Shown here piece by piece: positions 1 to 5,704 of a DNA stretch of 5,925 bases (its first letter is position 1; each line of letters starts with the position of its first letter). Source of the stretch: Desulfobacterales bacterium (GTDB lineage Bacteria > Desulfobacterota > Desulfobacteria > Desulfobacterales > JAHIVH01); the NCBI GenBank assembly GCA_020056645.1, contig JAGVHJ010000101.1, positions 1 to 5,925 of the forward strand, in the 5' to 3' direction. The notes beneath the pieces are model-generated. The model was not told the origin of the DNA. It did not search any database and saw nothing but the letters and a program-made list of their open reading frames with translations. Made by a program: the position numbers and the translations under genes.

Positions 1-1625
1 ATTGCCTGAACAAATACCATCTTGCGTTGGCAGAATTTGAACGGGTAAACGGCAAAACTGAAAAGGCCATTGAAAACTATGAAAAATCGATTAAAGCCGC
101 AAAGGTATCTGAATTTATCCATGAAGAGGGACTGGCCAATGAACTGTTCTTTAAATTTTGGGCGGGGAAAAACCAGAAAGAGGTGGCCACCGTATTTTTA
201 AAAGAGGCTATCAGGTGCTACAACGCATGGGACGCTCATGCCATTCTGGATCATCTGGAAAAAGACTATCCTGAATTCAAGGAGCTGTTTGCCAAAACAA
301 AGGCCGGTGAAAAGGATAAATCGGGACAACGCTCAAAACGCAGGGAGTCGGGTGCTCAAAATCTTGATATGTCATCCATTATTAAAACATCCCAGGCGAT
401 TTCACAGGAAATCAATCTCGCCAGATTACTCGAGACACTCATAAAAATATCCTTTGAAAATGCGGGCGCAGAAAAGGGATGCCTTGTCATGGAGAATGAG
501 GAGGATCAGAAGCTTTACATTCAGGCAAAAGGTGAAGTGGGAAGAGAGATTCAGGTGCTGCAGTCTGAAAGCCTTGAAAATACGAAATCGCTCTGCCCGT
601 CCATCGTCAATTTCGTGCATAAAACAAGAAAAAGCCTTGTCATTCATGATGCCCAGCAGGATGAGAATTTTCAGAACCACAGCTACATTGTTGAAAATCA
701 ATGCAAATCGATACTTTGCGCCCCCATCCGGAGGAGGGAGAAAGTGGCAGGCATCATATACATGGAAAACAATCTCTCCACAAACAGCTTTACTCCTGAA
801 CGACTGAAGATTCTTGAGATTTTTTCATCACAGGCAGCGATCTCCATGGAAAACGCCATTCTCTTGGCTCAAAGGGAAAACGCCATCCGGCTGGAAACAG
901 AGATGAAGGTGGCGGCTGAACTTCAATTATCGATGGTTCCCCAGAAGCCGGTCTTACCTGGATTTGATATCTCAGGCTATATGAAACCAGCGGATGAAGT
1001 TGGTGGAGACTACTACGATGTGATCGAGACCCCGTCAGAGGAGGCTCCTGACTGGATCATCATGGGGGATGTATCTGGTCATGGCATACAGGCCGGGTTG
1101 ATTATGCTGATGGTCCAGACCGCCATGCAGCTGTTGATAACAAATGATGAAAATATTTCGCCTGCGTTTCTGATCTCTGAAACAGACAAAGTCATCACCG
1201 CCAATATCAATAAAATGAAAGACTCGAAATATATGACCATCTCTGCGCTTGCTGTAAAAAAGGATAAAAATGTTATCCTTCACTCCGGCCTTCACCAGGA
1301 TATCTGCGTATATCGAAAAAATACCGGGAGAGTGGAACAGATCGAGAGCAAAGGCATCTGGCTTGGGCTGGGCATGGGGGAAATTGTTCCTAATGAGAAT
1401 CTGGAGATCTCAATGGAATCCGGTGATAAATTGCTACTTTTTACAGACGGTCTTACAGAGTCGGTGCTTCCGAATGGAGAATTTTTCGGACAGGAAAAAT
1501 TGGTGGAAATTTTTGAGAAAAACGGAGACAAGCCCCCTACAAAGATCAAACATGCGCTGCTGGAAGCGCTTACAGGCTATACGACGGTGGATGACATTAC
1601 ATTTCTCATTCTGAATAAACTTTAG
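1..1625 (+). CDS. Multidomain signalling protein, C-terminal part: TPR-like tail, GAF sensor, SpoIIE/PP2C serine phosphatase (5' partial)
   Basis: The reading frame is open to the left edge (first full codon at 3), so the real start lies upstream; the TTG at 27 is not a credible start because coding sense continues before it (CLNKYHLA). Numbering from that TTG, residues 1-85 are helical and resemble the TPR-type end of giant kinase/ATPase signalling proteins (motifs AIENYEKSIKAAK, EEGLANELFFKFW, FLKEAIRCYNAW). A charged linker (about 90-110) leads to a GAF domain (about 130-280; ILCAPI, VAGIIYMEN), then a coiled linker with LQLSMVP. The PP2C/SpoIIE domain (about 290-530) keeps the metal-binding signatures GGDYYD (326-331), GDVSGHG (347-353), FTDGLTE (472-478) and VDDITFLIL near the end. 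In this family, RsbU-type phosphatases dephosphorylate phospho-serine anti-anti-sigma (STAS) proteins in the cytoplasm. The phosphatase looks intact; the sensed ligand and the partner are unknown. No STAS or anti-sigma gene is visible here. Confidence 0.93.
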   Translation, partial: CLNKYHLALAEFERVNGKTEKAIENYEKSIKAAKVSEFIHEEGLANELFFKFWAGKNQKEVATVFLKEAIRCYNAWDAHAILDHLEKDYPEFKELFAKTKAGEKDKSGQRSKRRESGAQNLDMSSIIKTSQAISQEINLARLLETLIKISFENAGAEKGCLVMENEEDQKLYIQAKGEVGREIQVLQSESLENTKSLCPSIVNFVHKTRKSLVIHDAQQDENFQNHSYIVENQCKSILCAPIRRREKVAGIIYMENNLSTNSFTPERLKILEIFSSQAAISMENAILLAQRENAIRLETEMKVAAELQLSMVPQKPVLPGFDISGYMKPADEVGGDYYDVIETPSEEAPDWIIMGDVSGHGIQAGLIMLMVQTAMQLLITNDENISPAFLISETDKVITANINKMKDSKYMTISALAVKKDKNVILHSGLHQDICVYRKNTGRVEQIESKGIWLGLGMGEIVPNENLEISMESGDKLLLFTDGLTESVLPNGEFFGQEKLVEIFEKNGDKPPTKIKHALLEALTGYTTVDDITFLILNKL

Positions 1626-1677
1626 TTGGTTGATCGGGTTTATTGGGTTACTTGAGGTTGTTGGGGGCATTGGGGCT
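1624..1677. repeat. Degenerate 9-bp G/T-rich tandem repeat (6 units) between convergent genes
   Basis: Cut into nines from 1624, the sequence reads agttggttg, atcgggttt, attgggtta, cttgaggtt, gttgggggc, attggggct. Against the consensus nTTGGGTTn the units match 5, 6, 7, 5, 5 and 5 of 7 fixed positions. The array begins inside the stop codon of the phosphatase gene and ends 5 bp before the stop of the convergent outer-membrane gene, filling nearly all of the 56-bp gap. The + strand has 23 G and 4 C in 54 bases, a strong skew. There is no hairpin plus T-tract, so it is not a classical intrinsic terminator. Its origin and function are unknown. Confidence 0.55.
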
Positions 1678-1681
1678 TTCG

Positions 1682-2281
1682 CTAAAACCGTAGGATGTAG
1701 CCGATCAGGTAGAGGTGCTCCGAGAAACGCCACTCATCATCCAAATGCTCAAATTTTGCTTGCATATATCGGTACTCTATGGTGATTCCGGCGTTGGTCA
1801 AAATCCGGTACTCGCCGGCCATCTTGATACCGCCATAATATCTCGACTCGTGGGATGTAAGGGGGGCTGGCGCGAAACTCGCCTCCAGGGTCACATCCAC
1901 AGGAACCCTGAGATCTGTGGTGAATAGATCGAAAGCCATCTGAAACAGGAAGGGAACGGCGAAAAGGTCGCCATCATGGGCATGATCTTTTGGATGATCC
2001 ACGCTGCCTAACACCGGTTCAAAACCTATGCCGTAGCGCAATCCAGGGCGGAAGGGGTCGCCGGTCATCAGAAAGCACCCTCTCAGCATCCGGTATTCGT
2101 CGTTATTTATAACGATATTCGCTCCGGCTGAGAGCGATCCATATCCCGAATCCGTGACATAGGCGAATTCGGCTCCCATCGATTCATGGCTGGCCTTGAA
2201 CCCGACCTGATATTGACTTGCGAAAGAGGCGTTTCCCGCCAGGAGAAAAGTGACGACAATCCATGCCCGAAGCTGATTCAT
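1682..2281 (-). CDS. Exported beta-barrel-like protein, probably YfaZ-type outer-membrane protein
   Basis: This 199-aa protein has a clear signal peptide: a short basic N-terminus (MNQLR), a hydrophobic core (AWIVVTFLLAG) and a probable cleavage site after SFA at residue 21. The mature part alternates short hydrophobic/aromatic strands with Gly- and Asp-rich turns (YGSLSAGANIV, GLRYGIGFEPVLG, YGGIKMAGEYRI, GITIEYRYMQAKF, LYLIGYILRF) and ends in Phe, as many outer-membrane barrels do. Length and strand pattern, especially the late repeat of an EYR-type strand followed by a YRYM-type strand, resemble the YfaZ family, but this is a pattern judgement, not an alignment. YfaZ proteins have no established function. 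The gene follows the HDOD gene by 11 bp and its ribosome-binding site lies inside that gene, so the two are probably co-transcribed and translationally coupled. Another small OmpA/OmpW-like barrel is the main alternative. Confidence 0.7.
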   Translation of the reverse strand: MNQLRAWIVVTFLLAGNASFASQYQVGFKASHESMGAEFAYVTDSGYGSLSAGANIVINNDEYRMLRGCFLMTGDPFRPGLRYGIGFEPVLGSVDHPKDHAHDGDLFAVPFLFQMAFDLFTTDLRVPVDVTLEASFAPAPLTSHESRYYGGIKMAGEYRILTNAGITIEYRYMQAKFEHLDDEWRFSEHLYLIGYILRF

Positions 2282-2292
2282 TTGCTTTTTTT

Positions 2293-3807
2293 CTACTCCT
2301 TATCGTATGACACGATGGAAAGGACTCCTTTAAAGAAAGATTCCCGGTCCATTTTCGGATGATCATCTGAAACGTGATCGTCAAACTCCGCCCATGCGCC
2401 ATCCAGCATCTGGATGAGATTATTTCTGGGAATAGATAACGATTCGGCGATCAAAGTCAACGTTTTTATACTGTTCTCTTCATCCAGCTCCATTTGGCCG
2501 TAAGCCAGGCATATATCGTGGATGTGGCGCGGCATGGACCTGAGAAGCGTGGATTTCGACAAGCCCGCCCGCTTCTGCTGGAGGCTTTTCATGCTTTCAA
2601 GGGTGCTGAATGGCAGCCCCCAGTCGGTCCCAACCTTAATTCCAATGGTTTCGCAGGTGGCCCCCGGAACCTCACGGGCCGCGGAATCGGCGTCGATCTG
2701 TCTGGTGATGGTAATACGCCTGATGGCCTCATACGCTTCCGGCAGATAGTAGAGGATCAGGATGAGTCCGAATTGATGGAACATGACATTCACGCATATC
2801 TCCTCCACGTTTTCCGCGTCGAGGGAAAGGGCCAAGTTTCGCGCCGCGATGCTTTTCAGAAAGGCGAAACGGCAAAGAAGCTCACGCTCGTTTTTCAATA
2901 GCGGCTCATCGGTCTCCAAAAGGGAAAAGACCTTCTGGACAACGCCCTTCGCCTTATCGCAGCCCAGTGCCCACAGCGCCTTGGAAACCGAGGCGATCCC
3001 TGTCTTCTCCTTGAGATCGTTCCGGGAATTGACATATTCCAGAAGCCGCATCACCATGGGGAAGTCGGTCATGACCACCTCGGAAATGTTTTTAACGCTT
3101 CGTTCATCCCGTTCGAGCACCTCCTTCAACCGGGCCGCATGCAAGGGGAATGGCGGCAACCCTTCTTTTTTTTTCATTCTTATGGCAAGCACATTGAACA
3201 GTTTGTCCCGTTTGGAGGAGGCCTGGCCGGTCGGATCATTCGTTTTATCAGAAGCGCGTCCCTGGGAAACTTCCATGAAACACTTTTTCAGATACTTTTT
3301 TTCTTCGGGTGAAAAAGAGTCGGCCGCCAGTTCCCTTCCTTGGGAGGCAAGCAGCTGTTCGGCCTGATCCAGTGCCTGTTCTTCTGTTTTTCGTCCGGAT
3401 TTCACCTCTTCGATGGTTTGGATAAAATAGGATACAAAAAGAAGACCCTGCATTCGGGGAAAAATCCGGTTCAAAAGCCCTGTGAGAATGAAGGCGGCCG
3501 GTTCAGCCGTGTAATATTCCTGTTCATTCATCGAAAAATAGCCGCTCCGGACCAGGGCGTTGAAGTGTTTGATTGAAAGGCCGTTCACCGGGACGCCGGT
3601 CTGGGTCAACTCGGCGAAAAATGTTTCTCCATTGAATCGTTCCTTTGGAATCTCCGGGCTCTCCTTTAGGAGCGCTTCGCGATCGGTCATTAAAAAAAGA
3701 GAGGTGATGGAAATCAGATCCAGGGGAAGTGAAATCCGATGGGAGCGCACCCCCAAAAAACGGATGATGGCCGCTTCCACTATTCGGTCAATCTCTTGTT
3801 CAACCAT
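2293..3807 (-). CDS. HDOD-domain signalling protein with an unrecognised N-terminal region
   Basis: The 504-aa protein has an HDOD domain at about 216-410. Family hallmarks are visible: LPPFPLHAARLKEVL (217-231), ISEVVMTDFPMVMRLLEYVNS (241-261, the usual DP-x-L-x-x-x-x-L-x-x-x-NS pattern with DF in place of D-P spacing), an SVSKALWALG motif (273-282), FHQFGLILILYYLP (343-356) and GTDWGLPFSTLESM (393-406). HDOD domains are related to HD phosphohydrolases but lack the metal-binding HD pair, and no HD-GYP motif is seen, so it is probably non-enzymatic. The family takes part in signalling and regulation in ways that are poorly defined. Residues 1-180 are mostly helical, rich in charged residues, and I do not recognise them; a linker at 180-215 is Ser/Lys/Asp-rich. 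A helical tail (425-475) follows the HDOD domain. The ATG at 3807 has AAGGG six bases upstream. It is the first gene of a two-gene operon with the barrel protein. Confidence 0.85.
   Translation of the reverse strand: MVEQEIDRIVEAAIIRFLGVRSHRISLPLDLISITSLFLMTDREALLKESPEIPKERFNGETFFAELTQTGVPVNGLSIKHFNALVRSGYFSMNEQEYYTAEPAAFILTGLLNRIFPRMQGLLFVSYFIQTIEEVKSGRKTEEQALDQAEQLLASQGRELAADSFSPEEKKYLKKCFMEVSQGRASDKTNDPTGQASSKRDKLFNVLAIRMKKKEGLPPFPLHAARLKEVLERDERSVKNISEVVMTDFPMVMRLLEYVNSRNDLKEKTGIASVSKALWALGCDKAKGVVQKVFSLLETDEPLLKNERELLCRFAFLKSIAARNLALSLDAENVEEICVNVMFHQFGLILILYYLPEAYEAIRRITITRQIDADSAAREVPGATCETIGIKVGTDWGLPFSTLESMKSLQQKRAGLSKSTLLRSMPRHIHDICLAYGQMELDEENSIKTLTLIAESLSIPRNNLIQMLDGAWAEFDDHVSDDHPKMDRESFFKGVLSIVSYDKE
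2296..2301 (-). promoter_or_regulatory. Ribosome-binding site of the barrel gene, embedded in the end of the HDOD gene
   Basis: On the minus strand AAGGAG forms part of the last two sense codons of the HDOD gene and is followed directly by its TAG stop. It lies 14 nt upstream of the ATG of the barrel gene, across an A-rich stretch. The spacing is longer than usual, but no better Shine-Dalgarno or alternative start is visible. The overlap suggests that a ribosome finishing the HDOD reading frame helps to start the next gene. Confidence 0.6.
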
Positions 3808-3832
3808 GACAAGCCCTTTTATCCATGAAGCG

Positions 3833-3838
3833 ATTGTA
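3833..3838 (-). promoter_or_regulatory. Possible -10 element for the HDOD operon
   Basis: On the minus strand TACAAT matches the sigma-70 -10 consensus at 5 of 6 positions and lies 25 nt before the HDOD start, which would give a leader of about 18 nt containing the AAGGG ribosome-binding site. It is preceded by a run of nine T. No good -35 box stands at 16-18 bp; the nearest resemblance, TTCGTG, is 19 bp away and weak. A perfect TTGACA lies much farther upstream on the same strand (3923-3928). Confidence 0.3.
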
Positions 3839-3907
3839 AAAAAAAACAGTGAAGAAACACGAAGGGGCCGTTCTCATCTGGGGTGACCGGCTGTTATTGA
3901 CCATTAC

Positions 3908-3919
3908 AAAAACGGTTTT
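3908..3919. promoter_or_regulatory. Candidate operator copy 1: AAAAACGGTT with palindromic core
   Basis: Positions 3909-3919 read AAAAC-G-GTTTT, a perfect palindrome with a single central base. The 10-mer AAAAACGGTT (3908-3917) recurs at 4010-4019. On the minus strand this copy sits directly downstream of a perfect TTGACA (3923-3928), where a -35/-10 spacer would be, although no properly spaced -10 box completes that promoter. Site function is inferred from repetition and symmetry only. Confidence 0.35.
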
Positions 3920-3974
3920 ATGTGTCAAGAGCCAATTCAAGGGAGCGCCGGACAATCGATTTGCAATTTATTGA

Positions 3975-4003
3975 TTGATTTTAAATCCATTGGCCACTAT
4001 TCT
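3975..4003 (+). promoter_or_regulatory. Possible sigma-70 promoter for the tandem-RHH operon
   Basis: TTGATT (3975-3980) and TATTCT (3998-4003) are separated by exactly 17 bp; each matches four of six consensus bases. Transcription would begin near 4010, giving a leader of roughly 45 nt, and the second AAAAACGGTT copy would sit on the start point, a classical position for repression. Both boxes are weak and the region is AT-rich, so chance is a real alternative. Confidence 0.3.
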
Positions 4004-4009
4004 ATCAAG

Positions 4010-4019
4010 AAAAACGGTT
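4010..4019. promoter_or_regulatory. Candidate operator copy 2: AAAAACGGTT
   Basis: This is an exact 10-bp direct repeat of 3908-3917, offset by 102 bp. Its core AAC-G-GTT is palindromic, but the flanking symmetry of copy 1 is lost on the right side. It lies immediately downstream of the putative -10 box and 36 bp before the start of the tandem-RHH gene, which makes autoregulation plausible. Confidence 0.35.
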
Positions 4020-4022
4020 ACA

Positions 4023-4039
4023 GAGCATCTTCAATGCTC
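4023..4039 (+). other. Leader hairpin GAGCAT-CTTCA-ATGCTC
   Basis: A perfect 6-bp inverted repeat with a 5-base loop lies 16 bp before the start codon of the RHH gene and five bases before its AAGG ribosome-binding site. It is followed by a C-run, not a T-run, so it is not an intrinsic terminator. It could form in the mRNA leader or act as a protein-binding inverted repeat in DNA. Confidence 0.35.
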
Positions 4040-4055
4040 CCCCTAAGGTAATAAC

Positions 4056-4652
4056 ATGGCAGAGGATTCCAACTTCAAACATTCGGATCTGATTTTTATA
4101 AAACACCCTTCAAGCGCGGAGATCCGGGGAAGGCAGTCGGTCCGGGCCACGTTTAAGCTTTCGACCAAAGCCATTCACGCGGTGAGTATTGTTTCCATCC
4201 ACCTGGGGATCAAGCAGAAATCCCTTTTCGACCTTCTATTTGAAGACCCCCAGATTCTAAACCACATCGCCAAGGGAATCGATCCGGACCCGGCCACACG
4301 CATCCCACGGGTTCAGAAGACCTATGTGTTGAGCAGAAAAACCCTGAACACCCTGGAAGAGATTTCACAAAATTCGGCCGCGACCCGGGACAGCCTGGTT
4401 GAGTATACGATCAACCGGCTGGAGGCGATCATCACGGTTGAAAAAGAGAAACACCGGATCAGGAAAGAGCTGCTTGATGAGGTGGAGACATATCTGCGGC
4501 AAGGCAAAAAAATTTTGGAAAAAGCCCTTGCGCGGCTGGGAATGGATGACCCGGTCTGCCAGGATCTTGAAAACGCCGTTAGTGCGGCTGAAACCGCCTA
4601 TCAAAATATGGAAAAGTATATCGATAAGGGGAGCATTATTGAAAACTATTAA
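4056..4652 (+). CDS. Tandem ribbon-helix-helix protein with helical C-terminal tail, probable DNA-binding regulator
   Basis: I do not recognise a named family. The 198-aa protein shows two RHH-like segments that align without gaps at an offset of 57 residues. Segment 1 (about 28-63) starts with the alternating strand SVRATFKLS, with polar R30, T32 and K34 on one face; segment 2 (about 85-120) starts with RVQKTYVLS, and its second helix begins with the typical TRDSLVEY. Shared residues are V29/V86, T32/T89, L35/L92, S36/S93, K38/K95, S56/S113 and L57/L114. RHH proteins normally pair two chains to make one DNA-binding sheet, so a double copy could fold as a single-chain pseudo-dimer, as known for F-plasmid TraY. 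Residues 125-190 are charged and helical, likely coiled coil. The ATG has AAGG seven bases upstream. It leads an operon with DUF2804 (34-bp gap) and a thioesterase. It may autoregulate through the AAAAACGGTT sites. A non-DNA role for the helical tail cannot be excluded. Confidence 0.75.
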   Translation: MAEDSNFKHSDLIFIKHPSSAEIRGRQSVRATFKLSTKAIHAVSIVSIHLGIKQKSLFDLLFEDPQILNHIAKGIDPDPATRIPRVQKTYVLSRKTLNTLEEISQNSAATRDSLVEYTINRLEAIITVEKEKHRIRKELLDEVETYLRQGKKILEKALARLGMDDPVCQDLENAVSAAETAYQNMEKYIDKGSIIENY

Positions 4653-4686
4653 CACCTCCATTGCCCATCGGTAAGAGGCGGCCTCC

Positions 4687-5691
4687 ATGACTATCCACCG
4701 ATTGATCTCCCCGTCCGGAAAAATTGAGTTCGGTCTCTATGACGAGCCTGTCATGAACCTGAACTACATGGATTATGATTTAAAAACACCCCTGGGGCTC
4801 GCCATTCCAACGTTTTTGAAAAAATTGAAATTCAACCAGTTCCATTTCATTGGCGTGGCCGGGGAGGAACTCATGGCCGGGGTCGCCGTTGTTGACCTGA
4901 AATACGCGGCCAACGCCTTTTTTTACGTCCTTGACCGGAAGCAGGGCCTTCTCACCGAGGAAAAAAAGACGACACTTTCGCACAACCAGATTTCCATCGC
5001 CCCCTTTCCCGAATCGCCGGTCAGCCGCTTCAAGACCCAGGATCTCTCCATCCTGTTGACCGGTGACACGGTGATCGTCCGGGGGAAAAAGATCCGGATG
5101 GAGCTCACCCTTGACACCGCGCACACGACCCCCCTTCGGATATGCACCCGCTCCGGATACCGGGGGTGGACCTACACCCAGAAAACATCTCCGGCCGGTG
5201 TCTCTGGCTTCATTGAATGGTGCGGAAAAAAAATCGCCCTATCCTCCCCCGGCTATATGGGGATCGTCGACTGGACGGGCGGGTTCATGCGGCGAGAGAC
5301 CTTCTGGAACTGGGCCTCCGGGGCCATGGTGCTGTCGGACGGGAAAACCCTGGGGTTCAATTTCTCCTGTGGAACCAATGAGACCGGCTTTAATGAGAAT
5401 GTTTTCTGGGTGGACGGCCATCAGACACGAACCGGTCCTGTCCATTTCAGATTCATGGAAAACGATTTCCGGGGAGTCTGGACCATCCAGTCAAGCGATG
5501 GAAAGGTCGACCTTGTTTTTTATCCGGAAACCCATCGCACTGAAACCATCAACGCGGTCGTGTTCGCCTCCAAATTCACCCAGATCATGGGCGCATTTGA
5601 TGGAAGGCTTTCCACAGACCAGGATGCCACGAACGGGGTCTTCTTTAAAAAGTGTCCAGGCTGGGCCGAAGATCATTACGCGAAGTGGTGA
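4687..5691 (+). CDS. DUF2804 domain-containing protein
   Basis: The 334-aa protein is full length for DUF2804, a family of unknown function. The diagnostic motifs are present: DWTGGFMRRETFWNWASG (195-212), GTNETGFNEN (229-238) and the following WVDG (241-244), and the C-terminus GWAEDHYAKW is family-like. There is no signal peptide or membrane segment, so it is probably cytoplasmic. The sequence is rich in short beta strands and aromatic residues, with conserved Trp, Asn, Glu and Asp clusters that could line a ligand pocket; that is inference. The ATG has AAGAGG eight bases upstream. It sits between the tandem-RHH gene and a PaaI-type thioesterase with only a 13-bp gap on the right, so a role connected with acyl-CoA or lipid metabolism is possible but unproven. 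No frameshift or missing motif is seen. Confidence 0.9.
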   Translation: MTIHRLISPSGKIEFGLYDEPVMNLNYMDYDLKTPLGLAIPTFLKKLKFNQFHFIGVAGEELMAGVAVVDLKYAANAFFYVLDRKQGLLTEEKKTTLSHNQISIAPFPESPVSRFKTQDLSILLTGDTVIVRGKKIRMELTLDTAHTTPLRICTRSGYRGWTYTQKTSPAGVSGFIEWCGKKIALSSPGYMGIVDWTGGFMRRETFWNWASGAMVLSDGKTLGFNFSCGTNETGFNENVFWVDGHQTRTGPVHFRFMENDFRGVWTIQSSDGKVDLVFYPETHRTETINAVVFASKFTQIMGAFDGRLSTDQDATNGVFFKKCPGWAEDHYAKW

Positions 5692-5704
5692 ACGGACAAT
5701 CCCA

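Larger units (their letters stand above)
3808..4055. other. Divergent intergenic regulatory region
   Basis: This 248-bp non-coding stretch separates the HDOD operon (minus) from the RHH-DUF2804-thioesterase operon (plus). It is more AT-rich than its flanks in its central and right parts and holds promoter-like elements on both strands, a repeated AAAAACGGTT element, a 5-1-5 palindrome GATTT-T-AAATC at 3977-3987, and a leader hairpin next to the right-hand gene. I see no additional gene or intrinsic terminator in it. Confidence 0.6.

Noticed and set aside
27..29. TTG as the start of the phosphatase gene
   Set aside because: The frame is open to the window edge and the codons before it continue the same TPR-like helical pattern, so the gene is truncated by the window rather than starting here.
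454..807. Plus-strand open frame of 117 codons inside the phosphatase gene
   Set aside because: It lies in a different frame across the GAF domain, which is well conserved in the main frame; product is Arg/Ser-rich and unrecognisable.
1548..1572. Inverted repeat GCGCT...AGCGC near the end of the phosphatase gene, as a possible terminator
   Set aside because: It lies inside the coding sequence before the conserved C-terminal VDD motif, and no T-tract follows.
2494..2901. Open frame of 135 codons on the + strand inside the HDOD gene
   Set aside because: No family motif and complete overlap with the HDOD coding sequence on the other strand; its length is expected from codon bias on the opposite strand.
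2783..3367. Open frame of 194 codons on the + strand, antisense to the HDOD gene
   Set aside because: Its product is Ser/Arg-rich with no recognisable fold or motif, and the opposite strand carries a convincing HDOD domain over the same bases. It is a shadow of that gene.
3903..3928. Minus-strand promoter made of TTGACA (3923-3928) and TGTAAT (3903-3908)
   Set aside because: Both boxes look good, but the spacer is only 14 bp, too short for a normal sigma-70 promoter. I kept the TTGACA only as a note beside the candidate operator.
3988..4005. Sigma-54-like sequence TTGGCCACTATTCT upstream of the RHH gene
   Set aside because: The GG of the -24 element is present, but there is no GC/TTGC -12 element at the required distance.
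4365..4688. Minus-strand open frame of 107 codons opposite the tandem-RHH gene
   Set aside because: It fully overlaps a gene with clear RHH signals, a good ribosome-binding site and an operon position; its own product has no motif or credible start signal.
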